Assembly (NCBI GenBank): GCA_973895155.1
Contig: OZ316893.1
Span: 13,888,001 to 13,952,000 of the forward strand
Direction of reading: 5' to 3'
DNA from: Marsupella aquatica
Lineage: Eukaryota > Marchantiophyta
DNA length: 64,000 nucleotides
A program made the position numbers and the translations under genes. The notes below the pieces were generated by a model, which was not told the DNA's origin, did not search any database, and worked only from the letters and a program-made list of their open reading frames with translations. Shown here piece after piece: positions 24,901-38,215 of the stretch. The stretch's first letter is position 1, and each line of letters begins with the position of its first letter.

Positions 24901-25638
24901 GGGGAATTGGAATCCATTGGTGACTCTTGGCATGCAGATTATTCAAAGTTGTCAACCTGTGAGTTTATAGTTGTCACTTGCATTTGTTGTTTAGATGAGC
25001 AAAGAATTGGAGATTTCATTTTGGGACTCCTGTATGGTCTGTAAGAAACATAATTCTCTTGTGTAATAATAAGTTAAGGAATTCCAAGAGTGGAACATGA
25101 AGAAGAAAGCGGTGGGAGGCTTTGTTTCTTTCACAATGACCAGCTCAAATTTCAGCACACATTTCCATTTGGAATGCCTACTAGACTGCACCTTTAGCTT
25201 TGCCAAGTTAGATCACATAGGGGACCTGTGCAAAGGGAGTATGATGCTTGGTAAGCTGGAAGGTGATTTTGTAGCAGGCTCAAGATCCATATAGTCACAA
25301 AATCCCATTCAAAGTGAGTGCATAGGATTTCGCCCTTGGTCTCCAACGGATAGGGTGCAGCCCAATTCAAATGCAATGAAGGGTGGTAAATTGAGGTGCT
25401 GGGCATAAAGATGATCCTAAGAAGGCATCCAGTTTTGAGACCTAAGGTCACTAAGGTAACAAGAGTATCATTCTTTTGTGGGAACTACAAAGCTTAATTT
25501 TTACAATGCAATCACTCATCTCACAAAGTGGTAGGAGTTGACTACAATGATGGCATTTTAGAGGTTCAAACCTTTGAATGTTCCTTGTGAATTGAGTTCC
25601 TGTGTTGTTAACAATCTAAGTTGTTGATGTCACCATAG
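21991..25638. other. intergenic stretch without supported genes
   Basis: The longest frames are 110 codons minus (22730-23062, Gln-rich, MEKPNSTMVIESPKKRNQ start) and 151 codons plus (23285-23740, Cys- and Leu-rich). Neither has a recognised domain, and neither shows codon or splice evidence. The Gln-rich frame could be further LINE ORF1 debris, as it has the same strand and lies just upstream. The 22.1-22.6 kb part is very AT-rich. Confidence 0.45.
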
Positions 25639-25731
25639 CAAAAGGAGTGTTCCCTAGAAGGCTAAGCTGTTGATGGAACTTTCACAACAGCACAAGGAGT
25701 GTTCCCTACAAGGCTAAGTTGTTGATGGAAA
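25639..25731 (+). repeat. two-copy 41-bp direct repeat
   Basis: AAGGAGTGTTCCCTA(G/C)AAGG...GTTGATGGAA occurs at about 25639-25679 and 25691-25731, a period of 52 bases, with three mismatches. It is non-coding. A third AACACAAGGAG fragment follows at 25742. Confidence 0.75.
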
Positions 25732-27569
25732 CCATCACTATAACACAAGGAGAAGGTAAGTGGAGATGTGGAGATGGTGCTGATGGTGGTGAGGACAGCC
25801 ACAATCTTGCAAATATGGCCCTTCACGGCCTGAAGCTGTGGCAAATCAACCAGGGTTTTGGGGGTTTAGGGTTTAGGGAATGTAATGTGTTGATTGGTTT
25901 TGTTTTCCTCCTGGAGCTGCAAAGCTTGTGGTGGGGTTGCAGGTCTGTCCACAAAAAAATGTCTCGAGCAGCTATGTATGTGTGATCATTTGTCACCCGT
26001 TTGCTCTCTGGCCCTTTAGATTGTTGCCGCCGGACTGTAGATTTACAAGGCACAGGCCTCTCACCAGTTGAAGAATTTGAATCGGTACATTAGTCTGGGT
26101 GAGCACCATTTTTGTAGCAAGAGGACCAGAGAAGTGGGAAACGAAGGACAGGAGACTGACTCACAAATATCCCCCTTATTAGTATTATTAGTAGACGCCT
26201 AACGACGAACCGTCCTTCATTCGTCTGATGTGCTAGGGGCACAAAGCAGCGAGGTTCATCGCTCTGTGTTTGATGGCAGGTAACTGGGATGCTCATTCTT
26301 ACTAGTGGGGTGCTTGTTGGTACTCTGCTGGGCGAGGCACACCAAACCTGCTCGTTTTGGTACGTATCTAAAGTTTTCGTGAGGATAATCTAAGGTGTGA
26401 TAATTCTGCAAGTCAAATTTCCATGAATTCATCGAATGAACAGTCTTCTCTCGTTTGCTCCTCCTTACATGCGAGAGAGAGCGAGCTACTTTCTTTGTTC
26501 TGAGACGTCCGAACTGTGCAGAAATGGCAACCCTCTTGGGATGATCATGGGCACGGAAATTCTGGGCACAAACATGCTCATGAAAGCGCAAATGCGGATC
26601 CAGAGGTACTTGAATGAACCCACTGTGTTTGTGCCGCCCAGTTACCGTAGCCAACTATTCATTCTTTCTTTTTTGCCATGCTATAATTGTAAAGATTGAA
26701 AGAACTTGTAGAATCCGCTTATGTGCTGTTTCCACTCACCTTAATGTTTTCAGTAAGTCTCTAGGCCCCTTCTTTGTCAATGTGGAAATTGCAAACAAAC
26801 TTCTGCTCTTGTTTTCTTCCAGAGTAAACTATGTTACTGGATATGTCATTCCTATCAGTCAGATGCATTGCATCATTTTCCATACTCTTGCCAGAATTTC
26901 TTCGGAACTTACAAGGACACCTATGATATAATTTGTATGATCAATGCAGGAGGACAACTGATGTATCTAGGGGCTGTAACCCTTGTAGGCGGGTGGTTAG
27001 ATTTACATGAATTATTCTGTACGAGGGGCGTCTTCACTTCGATTACTTACAAAACAGGGGAAGCTCAAAAGTAAGTGCACTCCGTAGTGACGATTAGACA
27101 TACGCTACATGACCCGTGTTTACTTGAAGTAGAATAGCACATGTGGTTCATTGACAACATGAAGATGGGGTCATTCTCTGGAGTTCTCAACCTGTCTGTC
27201 AATCAGTGAGTACTGGTTTTGGCGTCGGTTGTCTTGGAACTAAATGTTAGCCAATAAATTACGCGATCACAAACTAAGCTTGGCCAGACTGATGGCCTGT
27301 CTTTTAGTTATTATGCCGGGATCGTAAGCCTAGGTGTCTGTTCAAGTTCTTACAATTGGTAAACATGTGTATAATAGTGCGACAACTTCCGTCACACGGG
27401 AAGAATCTGAACGGATACAAGTTTTTGCTCTTAGGGAGATCATTGGTGACCCGTTTAAAAATCTATCGTGTTTTCTGAAGGGAAGTAGCTCTGAAAGACA
27501 GGCCCCAGTTTCTCACACTTAACTCTGACGGAACTGGGCAGGGGAGAGTCAGAGAGATAGGCTGCTGGG
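25732..27569. other. upstream region of the sirtuin gene
   Basis: No gene is supported. Frames on both strands between 26250 and 26700 (up to 132 codons) overlap each other and show no domain. Two plant-telomere-type units (TTTAGGG) sit at about 25865-25878. The sirtuin 5' untranslated region should lie at the right end. I cannot place a TATA box or transcription start with confidence. Confidence 0.4.
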
Positions 27570-30500
27570 ATGTCTCTCCGATATGCAGAGAAGCTGTCCT
27601 ATCGAGCTGATGTGGGGGCAGTGGGAATGCCGGAATTTTTCGATTCTCCTACTATTCTTCAATCTAAGGTGAGTTCATTTTGACGATTGCTATTATTGTC
27701 TGACGATCTTGCCAGCCTGGTTTGCAGTGCAGCTCGTAGTGGTGTCTTTCTATCCCCCTTGATATGCGTGAATTGGTGCTTATATCGCTTAAGAACCGAG
27801 TGAAGAGACAAGGAAACCTGTGAGGGCACATGTAGAAGTGATCTTAGGTATTTGGTTAGTTCCTTTCATCTCTTTATGGCCGTTGCGGCTTGCACTTTTA
27901 ACTGGAAGTTTTAACCTAAAATGAATACCGATAAACTCAAGCGTGCGATTGTTTTTGGCAAACTAGAAACCAACTGTCGCACAACGCCGAATCTTGCTCC
28001 AATACGAGCAATGATCATAGAAACCTAAGCCTATTCGTTGGAAGCCCTGCCCTAAATGTATCAGCCCACCTTCAGAAAGACATACCCTCGCATTAGTCAT
28101 TTAGGTGGAAGATCAGGTCACATTGCCTTCCGGCTCTGAAAAATCCTAGCTTCGAATTAGACGTCCTTGTATTTCTTAGCAACCACTGAGGTTCTGCCTG
28201 TGCATCTGAATGCCAGTGTTTTGCACCGTCTGTGATGATAATGTGTTCCCCCATCCTCGATGGCTTCATAGTGGCCCCCACTGGCCTTCAGAATCCATGT
28301 CCATTGTTGAGCCCTAGACGTGTACTGACCAGTTCTGTTTAATTGAACTCTTCCCGGCTTTGTCGTGATTGCGGGCCCAAAGTCCCTTTACGCATATTGT
28401 GATCCATGTGAGGTCTATTGTGTCAATGTCGTTTGAAGCTACTCGAGGCTACCCTTTGCAATGAATGAATGAGCCACATTGTCCCTGTATCTTGAGTTTT
28501 GTACCGATGGAAAACTTATCGAGTCATGAGCCTAATATAGGTAGCATGGAACACACATTTTAGCCAAGCTTTTCCCAAGGGGCTTATCGATGTGTGACCT
28601 TTCTAATCACAGGTTGCGGAGCTCGCGAAACTCATCAGGCAGGTCAGTTTCAGTCACAGAGGATATGCGTCGTTTATGACAAATAGGATTTTCCGGTTAT
28701 ATTTCTACGACCAATTAATTGTTCACCTGAGGGAGATTTACTCTTGCAACGTGACTTGCTCGGAACATCTCGTGGCAAGCTTTGAATAACATCAGACTCG
28801 TTGCATTTGCAGAGTAAGCATCTGGTGATATTCACAGGAGCCGGTATCTCGACGTCTTGTGGTATTCCTGATTTCCGTGGTCCGAATGGTATCTGGACGT
28901 TACAGGTAGGAAATTTTGAGTGAGCCATCAGTGTTAATGTTGGAGTTGACCTTGCGTTGTTCCTAATTGTGTGCTTATTTGCTCTTCAAAGGCCCCTTTT
29001 TGCATTTATACAGCTGGAAGCTTTCTATAAAGATTGTTCAAGCATGAAGAGAAATAAGGGGAAGAAGGGTGCATGCGTGAACTCAAGCTATAGGCCAAGG
29101 GCATTTCGTATTGTTCCTTCTCTCACCCTTGAATTCGGCTTTTTGTCTTCAATTTAAAAGAGTAGCCTTCCCTGTTCTCAACATCCTATTCCGACTGAAT
29201 GATTTGGGAAAGCTTTGCTCGGAGATGTTATCGTGACATTTCTTGCTCTGCAGCATGAAGGGAAACCAATGCCTACAGCAGGAACTCCATTTCATCAAGC
29301 TAGGCCAGGTGTGACACACATGGCCCTGGTTGGACTGCAGCGAGCTGGGATTCTGAAGTACATCATAAGTCAGGTTTGCTCGTTCTTCCTCAGAAAAGGG
29401 CTCTGTGCTAGGGGGCCTTCAGCAAACTTTGAAGGAATGCTGCAAGAAAACATCAGAGAATCGAATGGCAAGACCAGCATGGGTGGTCCCTCCTGTTAAG
29501 CCGTGCAGTGATTGAACGCCAGATAATGGTGATTGGATACAGCTAGTTTTTACTTAGCAAGTTGTGCATTGTTTGACGTATGCAGAACATAGATGGACTA
29601 CACTTACGGTCGGGGATCCCGAAGGTCCAGTTGGCGGAGCTGCATGGTAATTGTTTCAGAGAAGTTTGCGGTGGATGTGGAAAAGAGTAAGCTTGAATCC
29701 CATCCTTTGTGTATAAGGCTGGCATTAGCTATTCTCGTGTAAGGTCAAGCCTCTGCTTAGCATGATCATTTGGATGCCTAAGAGTGACCGGAACCACATC
29801 TGTATTTGATAGAATCTGACATGTTATCGTATGTTAATTGTGTGTCCCTATTTGAGTTTCTCCAAGAGCATATGCCCCTTGACAGGATATGTAAGTTCGA
29901 TGTCAAGAAGAAACACATAAGAATAGAATTTAGAATGTCAGACCAGGACACAAGCTCATCTATGACTCAATCTCACCGTTGTTGAAGTTGTTTGTTTCTA
30001 GATTCGTGTTTGTGTTTCACCTTACTAAGAATGCTGACGTCGGAAACTGTTGAAGTTATGTACGAGATTTCGAGATGGAGACCATAGGCCTGCGACCAAC
30101 TGGAAGGCGCTGCCCTATCCCGGATTGCAGTGCAAAGCTTCTCGACACTATTGTAGACTGGGAGGTAGGGAAACAACTACACCGTTGTTACTTTGATCTA
30201 AACTGCTAAGTTACATCTTCTGTGACATTCTGGTTTGAGATACTGGTCCTCCAACACGGAAATTTTAGAAAATAAGTACTGGAAAGTGATTTCGTTGTAA
30301 TTTGTGTGTACTTAGATGTTATGGTCAATATAAAAGCCTACAATAGTTTGAAAAAGTTGGCAAAGTTGGACGAGGAGAGTTGACACAAAAGCCGGCTGTG
30401 TCAATTCTAAAGTAGCTCCTACTGCATGTATGCGAGAGCTCTATTGCATGAATGCGAGATGGATCAGATTACAACCTTCAGACTTTGCATACAAACATGA

Positions 30501-33240
30501 GTGAAGATGACAAAATGTTGCAGTTCTATGTGTCTACCAAGCCGCCTCCTTTTGTGTTCCTCACTCAGCTTTTTCAATTCTGGCAGGATGCATTACCTCC
30601 ATCAGAGTTGAAACAGGCGGAAAAGCATTCAAAACAAGCAGATTTAACCTTATGTCTGGGAACAAGGTTGGCCTTTCCATCCGGAAGTCAATGGACCAAT
30701 TTCTTGTTTCTTTCTCTTTGTTTCTTGACTCGGTGCTAACTGTATTCTCATTATTGTATTAATCAGACAGCAAGGCCCTTCCACGTTCACATAAGCTCTT
30801 AATTTTAATGCATGAAATTGACTTAAAATTGTGAACAGCCTGCAAATTACACCAGCGTGCAATCTCCCTATGAAGACAGTACGAGCAGGAGGCAAGCTGG
30901 TGATTGTCAATCTTCAGGTCATTCTAACACAACTCTCGAATGTTTACTAAGTTGACTGCAAGTACTTATGTTGAAGCAATTACCCGTGGATGAATAATTT
31001 TGTGGCACGAGAATAGCATGCTTTTGCTTTAATCCTTAATTCTAGTTTGTCGTTTTCAGGCAACTCCTAAGGACAAAAATGCAGTTCTGGTGGTTCATGC
31101 CCGAGTTGATGAGGTCAGCAGCCCTCTTTTGGCATTTTAATCACTACTCTAACAGTACATCGTTCTTGTGGGCCTCAGAAACTTGTTTCGGGGCTTCCTG
31201 TGACTTTTCGGCTCTGCTCCTACCCCTCCCATTCATTTGAAGAAAGAATTATGCTTGGCTCTGGCACTCATTCCTTCTCCCGGTTATTTGAAGAAAGAAT
31301 TATTCTAAGCTTTTTGATACCAACCTGAGGACTTACTTCTAAATCTCAAACCGTTGCAGGTCATTCAAGGAGTAATGAATGAGCTTCATCTTCAAATCCC
31401 CCCATATGTCCGTGTGGATTGCCTCAGGGTCAGCTACTACTATGCTATGACTAGTAAGGAAAACCTCGGCCAATAATACTTATTCCATGCGATCTGGCCC
31501 AAAAGAGTGTTGCATAGAAGAGACTAGTTATCCAAATTATAGTAGCCTCCTTTATCACCTTGCAAGTCCACAACTCTTTTTGTATAACAAGCTCGCCTAA
31601 TTCGTGGGGGGTTCTGCCAGGAAAAATCTCTTCCCTGCCTGTATTGAGCACAACTGCTTCTAACTCTAGTCCCGTGAGCATTGGCATGAGCGAGCCTTTC
31701 TAGAAAATGAAACTTCTCTGTTGTGTGTACTTTACGTATTTGACATGTGATGGCATGTGTTAAGAACATCGTTTTGAATTATTAATTCTCAAAGCGCTTG
31801 CTTATACAGGGAAGAAGAGTGTGAAGTGGGTCCTTCGAATTGCCAGTACCCATGGTAATAAGGCACCAGTGCCGTTTTTGGAGTCAGTTGAGGTAAGATA
31901 GGTGCCAAGGTGGATAAGAGCTCCGAATATATTAGGTGGATTCTAATTCATCTACTGTGAATGAGGTGGAGGATTTTAGGATATGTTCACCCTTTCATCA
32001 AATAGCAGCGGTTGATTGTCGTTGGGTTGGAACACAAGTAAATTTATTCCCTTTTTATATACCGAATGCAATGGACATAGGATGACAACTTGCTCACTGT
32101 GAGACGCAGGTAACATTTCCGGAGCGACCTGACTTAAAAATTGTCACCTGGAGAAAGCAGCCCTTTCTTCTCCGCAGGTACTTATCTTTTCATTCTTTTT
32201 GAAGTCACGAGCATCAACTTTCCGATTCACCTTTAGTGCATATGACACAAGGTTCGAAGATGTATAGTTAATAACCAAACACACCTGACAGTCAGTCTTC
32301 CATAGACGATGAAGTCTTTCTTATGAGCTCAATTTAAGGCTCAATTTTGGCGTAGGACTTCCTTGTAGATTACCATTCTTTCCAACTCAGTTCCGAAATT
32401 TGGCAGCAACCTGTATGCTGATCTTATTGCTAAACTGAAAACGCTGTGAACTAACTGCCAGAGTAACGAGTAAGGTGAAGTCTCTTGACATCATCCTGAG
32501 GCTGCAATTCGGGAATGGCTCTATGTGTTCCTCAACAGACATTCGGCACACTCTTCACTTTGAGGTAATTGTCTGAGAAGAAATAGAATTTAGGGTGTGT
32601 CTGCAGTTGTGTTGAGTTACTGGTATGATGCAATGGTACAGGTTAGGAGGTACTTCCAATTTTCTTTTGGCCGCCGTTTCAAATGACTTCATAGAAAATG
32701 TACGCACTGTGAACGACATAAACACACACGCATGTGAGATGGCCTGCAGCAGTTTCATATCTTTCCACTCTTGGTTAGAAGCCTTACGTTTGTGTTGGTT
32801 TCATTTCTTGTCAGCCAAACAGAGTGAACGGACTGGAAGAAGACAGGGAAGGAGCACTCGGGACTTTGCGGCTTCGTGCAGCCGAGGAAGCTCTTTGTGG
32901 ACTGGTTGCCCCCATCGAAATTCGACAGCAAACAGATGGGACTAAGGGTTCTATCGTAGACTATGGCATTGTCACGAGTGTAGTCTCTCACGCACCAAAT
33001 GTTCTCCAGCAATTGGGAAGGAGAAGGCAACCGGAAAGGAAAGTGGAGGAAACGAAAGAAACAGACGATAATATCCGAGCAAAAGCTGAAAACGGATCTC
33101 GGCCCAGCCCAGAGAAAACATACCGGAAACGGCCTCGAAAGTCAGAAACTGACGATACGACTCGAGCAAAAGCCGAAAACGAAACTGAGAAACGCGCGAG
33201 TCCTATAAAAAGATATCGGAAAAGATCCAAGAAGTCTTGA
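27570..33240 (+). CDS. SRT1: nuclear NAD-dependent protein deacylase, SIRT6 class (SRT1 type)
   Basis: Fourteen exons join in frame at GT-AG sites to give 512 residues: 27570-27668, 28613-28642, 28813-28905, 29254-29373, 29586-29686, 30056-30164, 30587-30666, 30839-30917, 31060-31113, 31360-31453, 31810-31892, 32110-32177, 32462-32564 and 32815-33240. The start [16 protein letters not shown] matches plant SRT1 proteins. NAD-binding GAGIS is at 52-56, NIDGLH at 115-120, the catalytic His at 134 (ELHG) and zinc Cys at 142, 145, 167 and 172, with GTSLQI at 209-214. The plant-specific C-terminal region follows ([24 protein letters not shown]). The family removes acyl groups from histones and other nuclear proteins, releasing nicotinamide. 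The last 60 residues are a duplicated basic segment, probably a nuclear signal. The protein is longer than Arabidopsis SRT1 (473 aa). All catalytic residues are present, so it should be active. Confidence 0.95.
33058..33237 (+). repeat. in-frame duplication at the sirtuin C-terminus
   Basis: Residues 453-481 ([12 protein letters not shown]...RKRPRKS) are repeated as residues 482-512 ([12 protein letters not shown]...RKRSKKS). Each copy ends in a basic cluster of the kind that directs nuclear import. The copies differ at about ten positions, so the duplication is not very recent. Confidence 0.85.
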
Positions 33241-36200
33241 ACGGATCAAGTCATGTGAGGTAACGAGTGCTGGTTACGCCGGAAGAAATTTTCAATGAGG
33301 GCGCCAATTCGGAATCAAACCGCAAAATATAGATTTTATAGCAGAGTTTTTGACATGTCCATTTCGGTAGTGGGCTACAACTTTAGCCTAAGAGGAGCAA
33401 TTCGCCAATGATGGTTTGCTTCCCAAAGTTACGGCCAGCCACAGAGTGACTAGAGTACGTGTACAACAGCGTTTTGTCTTAAATCCACATCGATATCTTT
33501 CCAGTGTCAGCAAACGAAGTTGCGGTAGACTTGTCTTCACCACCATCGTAACTACCTTGCCCTCACTCACAATAGCGATAGCTGGAAGTAGACACATCAC
33601 AGCAATTCATGCGCGTGGCAAAATCGGTAGTTGGGCAACCGCCAAGGACATCAAAGTTTGGAAGGCTCTCTTTTACTGCAGGACCCAGTCAGATTGAAGA
33701 GCAAGGCCTCAATTTCTGCTCACAAATTGATGCGTGAAATTGGAAGAAGTAAGGAAGGATGCTCCTGAAGAATATCAGCAGGACTTGCATGAAGGTATGT
33801 TGTGAGTCAGATCATCGAGAAGAGAGAAGCTGATCAGCTCATGGGCGACCTTAGTGGGGATCTGATTCGGCCGTCCGCGCCTTTGTACGTGTGGCCTTCT
33901 CTCTCGAAGGATAGAAACTGAGTGGATGGAATGAAAGCGAGTTTTTGTACGAAAGTAATAGGATTTAGAAAAGGGTAGATAAGGTCGCCTATTTTGAAGG
34001 TGTAGTAGATAGCTACGGAGCGATGAGGCCTTTACTTTTGCGCTATGACAATTGTAGACTCTGTTTTGGAAGGTACTCCCCGCACATTGCGAATAGAGAC
34101 CTCAATTCCTCCTGCTAAAGCCGTTGCTCGAGCAGTGTTCAGTCATGCCATTACCGATAGTCTCATGGGGAGGATTTCATATTATTTTGGGAGGACTTTT
34201 TAAGATGCAGTTCGTTTGATAAGAAATGGTGCGTGTGCTTTCTTGTGTCTTCACGATCACTTTCCTACCTTGTCATCCAAGAATCTATTGACGAGTTGGA
34301 TGTTGGCACCCAAAGCCGACCGTCTCCAGAGCCGACCTCTTCAAAGATTATCAACCTGGCATTACTCCGCAATGACACGACTGTAATCTGCGGCTTGTGC
34401 CAAATTCTCCACTCAGCATACGCTGGATGTCCCGCAAAGACAAATCAATTCGTAGTCAAAAAGCGGAAATCTGGCCTCGACATCGCGTTCCGTAACGCAC
34501 ATGACACTTCGCTTTGACCAGCTCTTTTCTTCCCTTTAAATAATTTTTTGAAGTTTGTCTGAAAAGGAGCACCTCTTGCTACATTGGCCCGGATCCAAGG
34601 CAGAAGCCTTCAAAGTACAGTACAAAGAATTTGCAACCACAAAGCTTGGCTTACACTTTTGTGGTCAGATGAGTATCTGAGTGCCTGACTCTGTCGACAC
34701 CTATGTCACGGACGTCGGTAAAGTTGCGTTTCTCGGTTAAACGCGGCCTTCGTCCGGCCCTGTTTGGACCAATGCACCGCTACAGCCCAAGCTGCAGAGA
34801 AAGGCCCGAAAAGTTGTTCGACAAACCACTGCACTCCACTTCTAGTAACCGCTTTTACCTATTTATACCACAATACGCCGTTACTAGAATCATTATGGCT
34901 CTTTCAAGTTTTCCCACGATAAAATCTTTTTCGAATTGGGTGCAATTAAGCACTCTACAGTCTGCCTGCTCAGATTCGGATCACTACAGGACTACAATAG
35001 CTACCGTACCCGTCATCATTGGTCCACCCGAATCGCAAACACCTTTCTCTCATTATTGTTTGTACATTCAGCCTGTTTCAGTGCCTGAACGAGTGTAATT
35101 GATCCCCAAGCCGTGAAACTCTCACTGATGCAATCGCCTGCACCCGAATCTCCTGCCTCACACGTACAACTTTTCATGATTAATTGCTTGCTACAGTAGG
35201 AGTCCAATAGAATTCGGTTTTCCGATAGTAGATCAAAACACGTCGTGGTAGCTTTAAGCTTGAGATGCTGGGTCTGCTCAACTATGGCCAGACCACGTCT
35301 GTAAGCACTTCGACAATCCGTCAGTACTTTGTGAATCAGTGAGAACTAATCTAGGCGACGTGAGCTGAATCCCTTCGCTCGTAGTCCAATTACAGCTCAA
35401 CTGTGCTTAACTCACCAGAGATTCAAGCACTGCTCAATATGCAAATCGCGGCTCAAATGCCTGATCTGCGCCTGGCCCAATGCTCATCGACCGGCAACTG
35501 CTGCCAAAACGGCCGACGCTTGAACTGGTCTCTCGCCAGTCAAACTTCGATTACTGCTTTGAATCTTGCTTCGTGCGTGCCCGACAGTTCGCTGGGCCAA
35601 ATCTCCCCCAAAAAAATCTCCCCCAAAATATTTCTGTGACTCTGCTCTGTCCTAACTTCACGATACTCGGTATTGTTGTAAGCTTCCTTAACCTTGAAGA
35701 AATTAACGCAATGTGACAAAGGGCAGTCTCTGAACCTTCATCTCCTTCGGCCACCAGATAGAAATCCTCCTCTTTCTTAATGGCCTCGTTAGAAGGGAGG
35801 AGGCCAAATTGCGAGGGTAAAACATCATCATTTTAGCAGAGGTCTGAGCCCTGTCATAAATGAAATCTGAATTAGTAGGTGGGGCTGAAGCCAAAGAAGT
35901 TCCTTAGGCGAAGTTCTTTTGGAAGCATTAGCAGACTTCGAAATAGAAGCGGTTCCACCAACCGTGACCTGACACGGAAAGATTCGCTCCAGTTTTAAAG
36001 ATGTAGAGTCTTGTTTAACAAATTTTTGTCAGAAGTAGTAAGTGAACGATCCACAGGTAAGAAACGTCAGGAGTGAATCAATAAGAGACATTTATCATTG
36101 CATAGCGCTGTCTACAGCAGTGGAAGGCACCCTCACGGAGTTATTCTCTGACCGAACTCCGATGTATCAGAAATAGGTATGTCAGCAGAATGACGTTGAA

Positions 36201-38137
36201 CAAGAGATTTCTTCATTAATCATCCCAGAGCCAATCTTTGTCGCAGTAAAACATTTACCTCAAAAAATCGACCCAGCTCTCATCGCCGCAGGTTTCTATC
36301 GAGGAAACCAGGGGTGCAAAGAATGTCAGTCTTTATTTCGTGTCACCCGAGTTCAGACTTGGACAGAAAGTTCAAAGGTAAGTACGGGGCATCATCTCCA
36401 GGAAACAGTGGCATTACGGAAGAACCCTGTCATTCAATGTGAACGAAAATACATGAAATTTCGAAATTTTGCAGAAGCCAGTGACTGTCAACTGGAATCT
36501 CCACCGAAAAGGGCATTCTCCAGTTGTTGGGTAATGACGGAACAGCAATGACGGAACAGACTATACATGAGAAGTAGGGTGGCAGTGGATTGATTCATTC
36601 TTTAAAGCCTTTCTAATTTCGAACAAGCGGAATAGGGATGTGTATGATTTCATTGACCTTCATTAGCTGCTCTCTCACAGAGATCAAGAAGGCTGGTCTG
36701 GGGCCGCCGAGTGTCCTCTTGCTCAACACACCGGACGGGAGGAAGGGTTTTGTAGACATGGGTTATGGACCATCCATCCAACAAAAGGTGCAAACACATA
36801 AGTACAATGGCAAACTGTAGACTCCACATCGTCGCCCGTTCATGGGTTTCCGGCTCCCATGAAGGATGCGATGCACTGGGCACCGAATTTTCAAGCTCTA
36901 CGCTTAACTGGAAAGGCTTGATCGACAGTCACATTCTCTTCTGCCAACATGATAAACCTCAAATTCCAGTGGGAGCTATAAAATCCACTCATGAGCAACT
37001 AAAGGCAGCCGGGCCCGTTATACATAACTACAACTATTACTGTTTCCATTCCATCTAGCTTACCGGTTGTAACCGATTCCATTCTGACCCAGGATTTTCT
37101 CGTGATGGTTGTACTCTGTGGAACAGTTACTTTCTGGTACAATCCCATCTGAACCAATTTACCTCAAGACAGCTTTGAATTATTTCTCATGCTCGAGAGA
37201 CAAATTATACTTACGCGGCGAGATCCTTATTTATAGATGGAATCTTGAGAATGTGATCAATCTGTCGAGAATCCTTTCCTCATCGTCGATCATCATGTGG
37301 TCACTAAATTTTCTATCAAAGATGTACGAGACTGGAGATGCAAAGGTGAATCATGTTGGAGACAAGCTCAGGACCCATTTGATATGTTTGAATCTTCCTT
37401 GCCAGTCAATATGACCTGGGGAAAGGGTTAGTGTTCCATTTTTCAATAATCAAAAGGAAGTTCAGCCCCGGTTTTAAGTATTCTTTAGAGTGCGGCAATT
37501 CTGGAAATTTATGGGCAATGCATTACTTGGAGGGAACTAGTCGGACACCCCAACTTGAAGACCAATTTCTGCCAGTCGTTTATTTCGCCGCTACTGCAGA
37601 TGTTACCTTGACAAACCAGCAATTCCTTCAGGGCACTGACTCCTCTGTTAGAGTCTTCATTGGTGAAGTAATAGAACTTGCGCGTATGCTGAGATAAACT
37701 GGGTAAAGTCACAGGAGATGTGTCAAAAGCAATACGATCGCAGTTAATATCTACTGAGTTGAAAGTTTGGAAGAAGGGAGCTAGAGGCATGTGCTGCGAC
37801 CCAAGTAAGATATCCCTTGCTACTGGTATGAATCACAGCTCAGGCATAACAATTGTTCCAAAAAGGAGCAAGGATGAATGCGGAAATTAAGCTGGCGTAA
37901 CCCCTGGGTCGAAAAATGGAGCCCACAATGGAGAAAGGTCCAGGAAAACTAGGAAATGTTCACAACCAAACGACTGGTTAGCAAATCTCTTGTGGAGACG
38001 GAAAAATCTTCAGAGGATTCTAGCAACAAATCTTACATGATTCATTCCACCAATGTTTGTAAGGCTTTCGTCTAATCCTCGGCAAACCATAAGATTGATG
38101 AATCTCCAAAATGAGGCCCACAAAGTTGCCTCAATAG
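33241..38137. other. region downstream of the sirtuin with unassigned open frames
   Basis: No product is recognised. One plus-strand frame is open from 36042 to 36548 (169 codons) apart from a TAG at 36174. It has a peptide including PALIAAGFYRGNQGCKEC and ends in TGA. Other plus frames at 36765-37058, 37255-37430 and 37431-37697 look partly coding-like but conflict in frame, and I could not join them. Possible splice signals exist (AAG|GTAAGT at 36378, TCTCACAG at 36680). This could be a multi-exon gene leading to the open frame at 38216, a decayed gene, or chance. Confidence 0.3.
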
Positions 38138-38215
38138 GCTACAATTGAGAGGGATGCAGGAAATCTGGTAGCGAAGACTGAGAATTTAAAGTGCCAAAAT
38201 TTGAGTAGAGGTGCA

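Noticed and set aside
25865-25878. Interstitial telomere-type repeat
   Set aside because: Only two TTTAGGG units; too few to indicate a telomere remnant.
26256-26699. Overlapping open frames on both strands before the sirtuin
   Set aside because: Both strands are open over the same bases with no homology; typical of chance.
36638-36820. Plus-strand segment reading GPPSVLLLNTPDGRKGF
   Set aside because: Attractive as an exon after TCTCACAG, but its phase does not fit the upstream block, and a second frame of the same segment is also open.
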